In this document: in pieces, positions 7,685 through 15,033 of the stretch | Position numbering within the stretch: position 1 is the stretch's first letter | Layout: each line of letters opens with the position of its first letter | From: Streptomyces inusitatus | GTDB lineage: Bacteria; Actinomycetota; Actinomycetes; Streptomycetales; Streptomycetaceae | Direction of reading: 5' to 3' | DNA: 64,000 bases | Assembly (NCBI RefSeq): GCF_014651115.1 | Contig: NZ_BMWG01000001.1 | Coordinates: 434,001 to 498,000, forward strand | Made by a program: the position numbers and the translations under genes | Notes under the pieces: generated by a model | What the model was told of the DNA's origin: nothing | Databases searched by the model: none | The model's input: the letters and a program-made list of their open reading frames with translations, nothing else

Positions 7685-8721
7685 CGGACGCTACCGGGGA
7701 GCGGGAAAGGACGGTCGAGGGCGAAGTGGCGCGGGTCGCGGTCTATGGTGCGGGGTCCTGGGGAACGGCGACGGCGGTGGTGCTCGCCGACGCCGGGGGC
7801 GAGGTGGCTCTGTGGGGGCGGCGTCCCGAGCTCGTCCGGGCGATCAACGTGACCCGAACCAACCCCGACTACCTCCCCGGGGTGGTTCTGCCCGATGGGA
7901 TCACAGCGACGGCAGACCCGGCCGAGGCGGCCGACGGCGCGGAGTTCGCCTTTCTCGGCGTCTCCGCCCAGCAGCTTCGCGGAGCCCTCACCGGCTGGGC
8001 TCCGGTCATTCGGGACGACACGGTGCTGGTGTCCCTGATGAAGGGCGTCGAGCTGGGCACCGATCTGCTGATGAGCCAGGTGATAGCCGAGGTGACCGGG
8101 GCGGGCCCGGACCGGATCGCCGTCGTCTCGGGCCCCAACCTCGCGAAGGAGATCACCGCCCGGCAGCCCGCCGCCAGTGTCGTCGCCTGCCGGGACATCA
8201 CCGTCGCCGAACGGCTCCAGCAGGTCCTCCACACGCCCTGCTTCCGCCCGTACACCAACACTGATGTGATCGGGTGCGAGCTGGGCGGCGCGGTGAAGAA
8301 CGTCATCGCTCTGGCGGTGGGCATGGCGGACGGCATGGAGTTCGGCGACAACACCAAGGCCGCCCTCATGACCCGGGGCCTCGCCGAGACCACCCGCCTC
8401 GCCGTGGCCATGGGCGCCGATCCGCAGACCCTCGCCGGGCTGGCCGGCATGGGCGACCTGATCGCCACCTGCGCCTCGCCCCTCTCGCGGAACCACACCT
8501 TCGGTGCGAATCTCGGCCGCGGGCTGTCCGTCACGCAGGCGTCAGCCGTGATGACACAGACCGCGGAGGGTGTGGCCTCCTGCGTATCCGTTCTGGACCT
8601 CGCCCGTCGGCACGCCGTCGAGATGCCCATCGCCGAGGCGGTCGTCGGCGTGGTCAAGGACGGGGTGCACCCCCGGACCGCGGTCAAGGGCCTGATGGAA
8701 CGGGCCGCGAAGCCCGAGTGA
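7681..8721 (+). CDS. gpsA: NAD(P)-dependent glycerol-3-phosphate dehydrogenase, RiPP-locus paralogue
   Basis: A 346-residue GpsA with the nucleotide-binding VAVYGAGSWGTATAVVLADA, the KGVELGTDLLMSQV and SGPNLAKEI segments, the catalytic-lysine region GGAVKNVIALAVGM, and the substrate-loop LAGMGDLIATC. All family landmarks look intact, so it should interconvert DHAP and glycerol 3-phosphate. GTG 7681 overlaps the methyltransferase stop (GTGA). Housekeeping gpsA in Streptomyces is expected elsewhere, beside lipid and cell-wall genes as I recall, so this copy looks recruited. It may supply a glycerol-phosphate unit or reduce an unusual substrate; both are speculation. Confidence 0.9.
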   Translation: MTDATGERERTVEGEVARVAVYGAGSWGTATAVVLADAGGEVALWGRRPELVRAINVTRTNPDYLPGVVLPDGITATADPAEAADGAEFAFLGVSAQQLRGALTGWAPVIRDDTVLVSLMKGVELGTDLLMSQVIAEVTGAGPDRIAVVSGPNLAKEITARQPAASVVACRDITVAERLQQVLHTPCFRPYTNTDVIGCELGGAVKNVIALAVGMADGMEFGDNTKAALMTRGLAETTRLAVAMGADPQTLAGLAGMGDLIATCASPLSRNHTFGANLGRGLSVTQASAVMTQTAEGVASCVSVLDLARRHAVEMPIAEAVVGVVKDGVHPRTAVKGLMERAAKPE

Positions 8722-8768
8722 GTACCCCGCCGGGATCGCCCGCCGGTGGCCCGCGGCCGGGACGGGCC

Positions 8769-9842
8769 TCAGTCGTGATTGTGGGTGGACGAGGTGTCCG
8801 CCGGGGGCTCGGCGCGGCCGCCGTCGCGGCCCGTGGCCAGGACGGCGAGGAGGATGGCGAGGGTGGCTCCGGCGAGGATGCGGCCGGTGAGGCGGAGGGT
8901 CCAGCCGGCTTGGGAGCCGGGGTGGGCGCTGGGGGCGGTCAGGCGTTGGGAGCGGCGGGCGGGGCGGAGGAGGCGGAGGAGGAAGAGGGCGGCGATGGGG
9001 AGTTGGAGGAGCCAGATGGAGGTGCGGAACCAGCCGTCGTACCAGACGTTGGTGCCGTAGAGCAGGGTGTGCCAGACGCTCAGGATGTAGACGGCGATGA
9101 CGAAGCGGTGCAGCACTCGCCAGGTGGTGGGGCCGATGCGGTGGCGTATGTAGAAGAGCAGCCCGAGCGGGATCGCGAGATAGAGGGCGGCCTGGCCGAT
9201 CGGGATGGCGATGCGGCCGGTGCCGGAGGCGTAGCCGCCGGGGACGAAGGACTCGACGAAGGCCGTCCAGGCGGCGGCGTACCAGGCGTCGGTGTCGTGG
9301 TTGATCAGCTCGGCGGCGAAGAGCAGCGCGTGGGCGGCGATCAGCGAGATGGTGTTGAGGCTGGTGGTGCGGTGGAGCCGTTCCAGCCGGGGGACGGACA
9401 TCGGGAGCCAGGCCGGGCGGGGGCCGGAGAGCAGCAGACCGAGGACGACCGTGACCCAGGCCCAGAGCAGGGCGGACCAGCCGAAGGCCTGGCTGAGGAA
9501 GTACATCCAGAAGCCGCCGGGGTCGTCCGCCATGAAGGGCATGACGGTGGCGGTAGAGGAGGCGCGGGAACGGATCCGCGCGTAGAGGAGTACGAAGATC
9601 GCGGCGGTGATGACGAGCGCGACCGCTCCGTCGAGGACCCCGGCGCGCAGATCGGACCGCAGGGTGACCCGGGGGCGCGCGGACGCGGGCGCGGGCGCGG
9701 GCGCGGACGCCGGTGTGTCCCCGCCCGACTGCTGCGGCACTCGGGCGGCCGGGGTCTGGGCCTGAGCTTGGGCCTCGGCCTCGGCCGCGTCCCCGGCGGT
9801 CGGCTCCGGATCCGGCGCGGTCCGGTCCGTGTTCGGCTGCAT
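8769..9842 (-). CDS. ferric-reductase-like transmembrane protein
   Basis: A 357-residue protein. A proline/alanine-rich cytoplasmic N-terminus (~1-65) precedes about seven membrane segments with the histidines expected of a b-type haem ferric-reductase domain (LHRTTSLNTISLIAAHALLF and later RVLHRFVIAVYILSVWHTLL). It ends in a His-containing tail (STHNHD). There is no FAD/NAD domain, so it would need a partner reductase or act as a haem electron shuttle. It is divergent from the His-rich membrane protein and the ECF sigma gene, which suggests a common metal or redox response. Confidence 0.8.
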   Translation of the reverse strand: MQPNTDRTAPDPEPTAGDAAEAEAQAQAQTPAARVPQQSGGDTPASAPAPAPASARPRVTLRSDLRAGVLDGAVALVITAAIFVLLYARIRSRASSTATVMPFMADDPGGFWMYFLSQAFGWSALLWAWVTVVLGLLLSGPRPAWLPMSVPRLERLHRTTSLNTISLIAAHALLFAAELINHDTDAWYAAAWTAFVESFVPGGYASGTGRIAIPIGQAALYLAIPLGLLFYIRHRIGPTTWRVLHRFVIAVYILSVWHTLLYGTNVWYDGWFRTSIWLLQLPIAALFLLRLLRPARRSQRLTAPSAHPGSQAGWTLRLTGRILAGATLAILLAVLATGRDGGRAEPPADTSSTHNHD

Positions 9843-10046
9843 CGGCTGCGCTCCTTCGCTCGGAACCCGCGCGGGCCCGGAGCGCGTGCGGGGCGTCTCG
9901 TCTCAGAAGTCGGGCGGGTCGCCCGGAAAGTTCCCCGCGCCGCGAAGTGACGCGCATCACATGATTTCCTGTCCGCTCATACCCCCCGATCGGGCGAACT
10001 GTCGGCATCAGCCGGTCTTTCCCAGTCCCTGGGTCCCACTGGCACC
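9843..10046. promoter_or_regulatory. divergent promoter region
   Basis: A 204-bp gap between the divergent ferric-reductase-like and His-rich membrane protein genes. It must carry promoters for both. It contains GTGACGCGCATCACATGA (9949-9966), which is partly symmetric (GTGACGC/GCATCAC) and could be an operator. No firm -10/-35 pair was assigned. Confidence 0.35.
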
Positions 10047-10706
10047 ATGACCACCATGGGAGCCGGATCCGTACTCCGCCTCGCCCACACCGCGGTGCTC
10101 GCCGCGGTGGGCGTCGTGGTGTCCGGACTCGGCCACGATCTCTCCTCCGGGGCGTCCGTCTCGGTCTGGGGATATCTGTTAGCCCTGCCGCTGGCGGGTG
10201 CGGCGGCCTGGCGGCTCACCCGTACGGAGCGTTCCGCGCGGGTCGTGGTCGGCACGAGCGCCGTCGGGCAGCTCGCGCTGCATGTGCTGTTCGGGCTGGT
10301 GTCACCGCACGGCGCGCACGGCGGCCCACACAGCGGCGCGCACGGCGCGGGACACTCCGGCGCGCACGCCCTGTCCCATCCGCCCGACCCGCCCGTCGGG
10401 GCGCTCGACATCACCGCGCTCGCCTCCCCGGGGGCCGCCATGGCCGGGGCGCACCTGCTGGCCGGGGCCGTGTGCGGCTGGTGGCTCTGGCGCGGGGAAC
10501 GCGCCCTGGTCCAGCTCGCGCGCGCCCTCGACCTCTTCGCCGGGGGCCGGCTGCGGCTCGCCCTCGCGGTCCTCGGCGGCGGATGCGCCGCACTGCCCGC
10601 AGGCCCCGCGCCCGCCCCCACCCGGGCGGCCCCGGCCGGGCCGCCGGCCTCCCTCGTACTCCTGCGCGCCCTCTCCCGGCGCGGGCCGCCGCTCCTTCCG
10701 TCCTGA
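10047..10706 (+). CDS. His-rich polytopic membrane protein, TTA-containing
   Basis: A 219-residue protein with four or five hydrophobic segments and a His/Gly-rich loop at ~88-112 (SPHGAHGGPHSGAHGAGHS), which could bind metal ions on the outside. Codon 45 is TTA (10179-10181), a rare leucine codon that in Streptomyces makes translation depend on bldA. It sits 64 bp before the ECF sigma factor on the same strand and may act as its membrane sensor, although it has no recognisable zinc-finger anti-sigma motif. Confidence 0.75.
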   Translation: MTTMGAGSVLRLAHTAVLAAVGVVVSGLGHDLSSGASVSVWGYLLALPLAGAAAWRLTRTERSARVVVGTSAVGQLALHVLFGLVSPHGAHGGPHSGAHGAGHSGAHALSHPPDPPVGALDITALASPGAAMAGAHLLAGAVCGWWLWRGERALVQLARALDLFAGGRLRLALAVLGGGCAALPAGPAPAPTRAAPAGPPASLVLLRALSRRGPPLLPS

Positions 10707-10773
10707 TCTCTCGTCACCTCGTCATCCCTCACCACCCTGACGGGTTTCACCCGGACATGAAGGACGTTTTGTG

Positions 10774-11382
10774 ATGCTTTCTTCCACTGAGCGCGATACC
10801 GAGATCACCGGCTGGGCACTCGCCGCCGGGCTCGGGGACGAGCGGGCCGCCGAACTCTTCGTCGGCGCGACCTACGACGACGTACGGCGGTTCGTCGCGC
10901 ATCTCACCGCCGACACGCGCGGCGCGGAGGACCTCACCCAGGAGACCTATCTGCGCGCGCTGCCCAGCCTGCGCCGGTTCGCCGGGCGCTCCTGCGCCCG
11001 GTCCTGGCTGCTGGCCATCGCCCGCCGGGTCGTCGTCGACCGCTACCGCCGGGCCTCCGCCAGACCTCGCATCGCCGACACCGCCGACTGGCTCGGCGCG
11101 GCGGACCGCGCCCAGCCGCGCCAGCTCCCCGGCTTCGAGGAGTCGGTCGCCCTCGCCGACGCGCTGCGCGCGCTGGAGCCGGGGCGGCGGCAGGCCTTCG
11201 TCCTCACCTGTGTGATGGGGGTGCCCTACGCGGAGGCCGCCGACATCCTCGGCTGCCCCGTCGGGACCATACGGTCCCGGGTGGCGCGGGCTCGGCGGGA
11301 CCTGGCCGCGATCTGGGAAGGGGGGTCGGAGGGGGTGGACGGGCGGGAGCCCGTCGGTTCGCGGGCGACTGTCGCGGCCTGA
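10774..11382 (+). CDS. ECF RNA polymerase sigma factor
   Basis: A 202-residue group 4 sigma factor. Region 2 contains GAEDLTQETYLRALPSLRRF and SWLLAIARRVVVDRYRR. Region 4 contains VLTCVMGVPYAEAADILGCP followed by VGTIRSRVARARRDL. The start could be GTG 10771 or ATG 10774. I favour ATG because GAAGGA then lies nine bases upstream. It is probably co-transcribed with the preceding His-rich membrane protein, and the likely regulon includes the divergent ferric-reductase-like gene (inference). Confidence 0.9.
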   Translation: MLSSTERDTEITGWALAAGLGDERAAELFVGATYDDVRRFVAHLTADTRGAEDLTQETYLRALPSLRRFAGRSCARSWLLAIARRVVVDRYRRASARPRIADTADWLGAADRAQPRQLPGFEESVALADALRALEPGRRQAFVLTCVMGVPYAEAADILGCPVGTIRSRVARARRDLAAIWEGGSEGVDGREPVGSRATVAA

Positions 11383-11450
11383 GGGGTTGCCTCTTGGGGC
11401 GACGGTCCTGAATTGACGGCCATGCCCAGTGCAGGCCGCTGAGGTGCGGG

Positions 11451-11475
11451 GTCCGTCCTCAAACGCCGGACGGGC
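11451..11475. repeat. common Streptomyces intergenic hairpin
   Basis: GTCCGTCCTCAAACGCCGG plus ACGGGC forms a 6-bp stem (CCGTCC/GGACGG) around CAAACG. This CTCAAACGCCGGACGGGCT-type element recurs in intergenic regions of many Streptomyces genomes, as I recall. Here it lies downstream of the sigma factor and of the convergent StrR-like gene, so it may act as a bidirectional terminator. Confidence 0.6.
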
Positions 11476-11524
11476 TTAATTTGACGCCCTTGTCCAGTAC
11501 AGGCCCCGCACCTCGTCAGGTGGC

Positions 11525-12526
11525 TCAGGCCGGGTGGGCCGCCTGGCGTTCGACCTTGGCGGCGAATTCGGCCCAGATTTTGGCGTGGTCGCGGGCGAGT
11601 TGGGCGACGACTCTGCCCCAGTGCGGGGGAACGTTGTCAACCAGGTGGTCCCAGCCGGCGGCCTCCAGGGTGTGGACGTTGAGGAGGCGGAGCAGGGTGC
11701 GACCGCTTTCGCTGAGGCGGAGGGAGGGGTCCGCGCGGAGGCGGGCCACGAGGACGGCGCGGTCCTGGACGGCGGCGCGGGCGACACGGGCGGGCGGGGG
11801 TGGCGCGGCGCGGCCCCCGCGACCGCGCGCGCTCTGGCCGCGCCGCTCGGGAGCCGTTTGGCCTCGCTGCCCCGGAACCGGGTCCTCGCCGCGGCTGAGC
11901 CGGTTGCGGACATCGCGGGCCGTCTCCGGTGAGATCCCCGCGGCCTGCGCGATCTGGCGCAGGGAGAGCTGGGGGTTCCGGGTCATCAGATCACTCGCCA
12001 GCCGCCGGCCCACCGCGCGGTTGACCGGGCGGACCCGGCCGTCCTGGCCGATGCGGGCGCCGCCGAGAAGTCCCGCGCCGGGCAGCCGTTTTCGCATTCC
12101 GGCGACGGTCCTCGCGGCGATGCCGGTGACCGAGGCGACCATCCGGTCCGACCACTGCGGATGGGAGGTCATGATGCGTTCGGCCGCCTGTTTGCGGTCG
12201 GCCAGGGAGAGCGGCAGACCGTGGGCGATGTTCATGCTGACGGCGATCACGAAGGCGTCGGCCTCGTCGCCGTCGAAGAAGCGGACGCCGATCGTGGGCA
12301 GCCCGCGGAGTCTGGCGGCCTTGAGGCGGTGCATGCCGTCGATGACCCGAAGGGTGGGCCGGTGCACGATGATGGGAGGAAGTTCCTCGTGCGCGGTGGC
12401 GAGTATCTCGACATGGTCGGCGTTCTCTCCGAGGATTCGCGGCGAGTCCGCGGAGAGCAGTGAGCCGACATCGACTTGGACGACTGGTTCATGGACGAAC
12501 TGAACGTGCTTGGTCCCCGATTCCAC
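11525..12526 (-). CDS. StrR-family pathway-specific activator (ParB-like N-domain)
   Basis: A 333-residue protein with the StrR/NovG-type signature. It has LSADSPRILGENADHVEILA, then VHRPTLRVIDGMHRLKAARL, VRFFDGDEADAFVIAV and GLPLSLADRKQAA, with SHPQWSDRMVASVTGIAART forming a helix-turn-helix. Family members activate aminoglycoside, aminocoumarin and glycopeptide clusters. A second HTH-like stretch (LSLRQIAQAAGISPETARDV) and an alanine/proline-rich linker precede the C-terminal domain. Its most probable targets are the NRPS and associated genes to the right. I saw no convincing StrR consensus palindrome in the nearby intergenic regions. Confidence 0.88.
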   Translation of the reverse strand: MESGTKHVQFVHEPVVQVDVGSLLSADSPRILGENADHVEILATAHEELPPIIVHRPTLRVIDGMHRLKAARLRGLPTIGVRFFDGDEADAFVIAVSMNIAHGLPLSLADRKQAAERIMTSHPQWSDRMVASVTGIAARTVAGMRKRLPGAGLLGGARIGQDGRVRPVNRAVGRRLASDLMTRNPQLSLRQIAQAAGISPETARDVRNRLSRGEDPVPGQRGQTAPERRGQSARGRGGRAAPPPPARVARAAVQDRAVLVARLRADPSLRLSESGRTLLRLLNVHTLEAAGWDHLVDNVPPHWGRVVAQLARDHAKIWAEFAAKVERQAAHPA

Positions 12527-12926
12527 TGAGACTCCTCACGATGTGATCCCACCCGGGAGCGAACACCCCGTACCCGTTCGCGAAGCGACCCGCGCACGAA
12601 CCGACCCGACCGGGACCGCGCAGCGCTGGGCGGTGTCGCGTCGATCAGGATTTGCCGGAGTGGTCGTGGTCTGCTGAAGAAGACGTAGTGGCGGAAAACT
12701 TCCCCCGTCGCGCACCCTCCCCGACGCACGATCTCCAAGGTGGAAGCCCCCGCTTCACCCCTTTGCCAGGAGTCCGGGTCCCCCTGACCCTCGCACCGGC
12801 TTTGCGCAAATGCGACTATAACAATCCGTGTTCTCGTGCGTACCCATACAGATCCCCTAAACCACAGGCCGCCATCCCCTACCGCTCTTTGACGCTCCCT
12901 CAGGCATTGCGGAAGGCAACGCGAAG
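12527..12926. promoter_or_regulatory. upstream region of the strR-like gene
   Basis: A gene-free stretch of about 400 bp with noticeably lower GC around 12800-12900, for example TGCGACTATAACAATCC. It should contain the promoter of the StrR-like activator. No open frame in it has convincing coding character. Confidence 0.4.
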
Positions 12927-12966
12927 GGGGGTACGGACCACCACCCCACGAGTGGTCCATACCCCC
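12927..12966 (-). terminator. 15-bp inverted repeat downstream of the efflux operon
   Basis: GGGGGTACGGACCAC (12927-12941) pairs with GTGGTCCATACCCCC (12952-12966) with one mismatch and a 10-base loop. It lies about 100 bp beyond the stop of the minus-strand MacB-like permease gene, so a terminator is most likely. An operator for the strR-like promoter is possible. Confidence 0.6.
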
Positions 12967-13007
12967 TCGGCCCCTGCGGACGGCCCCCAATGCCGTCCGC
13001 CTGAGGC

Positions 13008-13075
13008 GGTCACGCGGTCATACGGCATGCGGTCGTGCGGCATGCGGTCATACGGTCACGCGGTCACACGGTGCG
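13008..13075. repeat. degenerate 10-bp tandem repeat at the end of the permease gene
   Basis: About six imperfect copies of GCGGTCATAC / GCGGCATGCG-like units (variants GCGGTCACGC, GCGGTCGTGC, CGGTCACACG). They end at the last codons of the MacB-like permease. This is probably a replication-slippage minisatellite. Confidence 0.55.
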
Positions 13076-14299
13076 CAGCGCCTCGGTCGGAGAGAGCCGC
13101 GCCGCCCGGATGGCGGGCAGCAGTCCGGCGAGCGCGCCGATCAGGATCGCGGAGGCGATGCCTCCGACCCAGGACTCGACCGGGATCACCACGGCCCAGC
13201 CCTGGGTCTTGGCGTAGACGGCGGTGGCGGCGACGCCTGCGGTGACGCCGACCGCGCCGCCGATCAGGGCCAGGGCGACGGCCTCCGCCAGGAACTGCGT
13301 TCTGATCTGCCGCCGGGTCGCGCCGAGCGCGCGCCGCAGACCGATCTCCGAGCGGCGCTCAAGCACCGAGATGATCATGATGTTGGCGACGCCGACCGCG
13401 CCGACGATCAGCGCGACCGCGCCCAGCCCCAGGAAGAGGCTGTTGAACGCGCCCTCGGCCGCGGCGCGGGCGGTCAGCGCGTCGGAGGGCTGGCTGACGT
13501 CGACCTCGCCGGCGGCCTTGGGGTTCGCGGTGCGTGCCAGTACCGACTGGACCGCGCCCACCCGCTCGGTGACGGCCCGGACATAGACCGTGCTGGGGTG
13601 GCCGTCGGCGGGTTTCCCGTTCGAGACACCGGTGTGGTTGAGGTACTGGCGGGCGGCCGGGTAGCCGATCAGCGCGCTGGTGTCGATCTCCGTGGTGAGC
13701 ACGGCGGGCCGCAGGATGCCCGCGACATAGAACCACTGGCCGCCGAGCCAGACGCGCTGGCCCGGGTAGACGCGGTCGATGCCCATCCGCTGGGCGGCGG
13801 TCGCGCCGAGCACCGTGACGGGCTTGGTGGCAGAGGCCTCGTTCAGCCAGCGGCCGTGGGCGATTCCGGTGGCGATCACCGAGGGCAGATTGAGGCTGGC
13901 GGCCCTGATCTGGAGCCCGTTGGTGTGGGTGGCGGGGACCAGCGGGCTGCGGTACGCCTTGGCGTCGGCGACCGTCCCCACATGGGCCACCTGCTCGACC
14001 GGGTCCAGCATCGAGAGCCGGGCCGGGGCCTCGCGCGGAAGCTGTGCCTCCTTCCCGCTGAGCGTCTGGCCGTTGGTGGCCTTGAGCAGATTGGTGCCCA
14101 GCCGGTCGATCTCGGCGAGCAGCCCGGCCTGCGAGGACGAGGACAGTCCGAGTACGGCGACGATCGCGGCCACGCCGATGGCGATGCCGAGCGCCGACAG
14201 CGCGGCGCGCAGCGGCCTGGAGCGGATGCCGACGCTCGCGAGCCTGGCCTGGTCGCCGAGGCGCAGCCGGGCGGGGGCGGTGATGGCCTCGGTGTTCAC
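13064..14299 (-). CDS. MacB/FtsX-type ABC transporter permease
   Basis: A 411-residue protein with one N-terminal membrane segment (LRAALSALGIAIGVAAIVAV), a ~210-residue extracytoplasmic MacB-PCD domain, then three C-terminal segments with the FtsX signature NIMIISVLERRSEIGLRRAL. MacB-type pumps work by mechanotransmission and export peptides or antibiotics from the outer face. GTG 14299 overlaps the ATPase stop. It forms a tripartite-like set with the ATPase and the adaptor just upstream. Confidence 0.9.
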   Translation of the reverse strand: MNTEAITAPARLRLGDQARLASVGIRSRPLRAALSALGIAIGVAAIVAVLGLSSSSQAGLLAEIDRLGTNLLKATNGQTLSGKEAQLPREAPARLSMLDPVEQVAHVGTVADAKAYRSPLVPATHTNGLQIRAASLNLPSVIATGIAHGRWLNEASATKPVTVLGATAAQRMGIDRVYPGQRVWLGGQWFYVAGILRPAVLTTEIDTSALIGYPAARQYLNHTGVSNGKPADGHPSTVYVRAVTERVGAVQSVLARTANPKAAGEVDVSQPSDALTARAAAEGAFNSLFLGLGAVALIVGAVGVANIMIISVLERRSEIGLRRALGATRRQIRTQFLAEAVALALIGGAVGVTAGVAATAVYAKTQGWAVVIPVESWVGGIASAILIGALAGLLPAIRAARLSPTEALRTV

Positions 14300-15033
14300 C
14301 GGCGTCCCCCCACAGTGGCGTCCGCCGCGCTGTCGGAGACGATCCGGCCGTCCAGGACATGCACCTGGCGCGGCAGCCGGGCGGCCAGCTCGCTGTCATG
14401 GGTGATCACGAGGATCGTCGCGCCCTCCGCGTTGAGCCGGTGCAGCAGCGCGACGATGGACGCGCCGTTGGTGCTGTCGAGATTGCCGGTCGGCTCGTCG
14501 GCGAGGAGGATCGCCGGGCGTCCCACCAGCGCGCGGGCGATCGCGACCCGCTGGCGCTCGCCGCCGGACATCTTCCCGGGCCGAAACCGCCGCCGGTGCG
14601 CCAGGCCGACCTGTTCGAGGGCTTCGGCGGCCCGCCGCCTGCGCTCGCCGACCTCGACCCCCGCGTACAGCAGTCCGTCGGCGACGTTCTCCAGCGCGGT
14701 GGTGTGCGCCGCGAGGAAGAACTGCTGGAAGACGAAGCCGATGCTGCGGGCGCGCACGGCGGCGAGCTGCTGATCGTCCAGGTCGGCGATGTCGATGCCG
14801 TTGATCCGTACGACGCCGTCGGTGGGCCGCTCCAGGGTGCCCATCACATGCAGCAGGGTCGTCTTGCCCGAGCCGGACGGCCCGACGACGGCGACGAGTT
14901 CGCCCTGCCGGACGGTGAGGGAGACACCGCGCAGCGCGGACACGGGGGGCTGCTCGCCGTAGGTCTTGGTGACGGCGGCCAGTTCCAGCACCGGCCGGGC
15001 CGCGGGGAAGGGGAAGGCGGGCTGCTCGGTCAT
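14296..15033 (-). CDS. MacB/LolD-type ABC transporter ATP-binding protein
   Basis: A 245-residue ATPase with Walker A VVGPSGSGKTTLLH, Q-loop region SIGFVFQQFF, signature KMSGGERQRVAIARAL and Walker B AILLADEPTGNLDS. The start MTEQPAF at 15033 was chosen over a long upstream frame extension that lies inside the adaptor gene. ATG overlaps the adaptor stop (ATGA), and its own stop overlaps the permease start. Confidence 0.93.
   Translation of the reverse strand: MTEQPAFPFPAARPVLELAAVTKTYGEQPPVSALRGVSLTVRQGELVAVVGPSGSGKTTLLHVMGTLERPTDGVVRINGIDIADLDDQQLAAVRARSIGFVFQQFFLAAHTTALENVADGLLYAGVEVGERRRRAAEALEQVGLAHRRRFRPGKMSGGERQRVAIARALVGRPAILLADEPTGNLDSTNGASIVALLHRLNAEGATILVITHDSELAARLPRQVHVLDGRIVSDSAADATVGGRR

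Noticed and set aside
8274..9950. Plus-strand 558-residue open frame across gpsA and the ferric-reductase gene
   Set aside because: It is a GC-rich shadow of two real genes (gpsA and the minus-strand membrane protein) with Gly/Arg/Asp-repeat composition and no domain logic.
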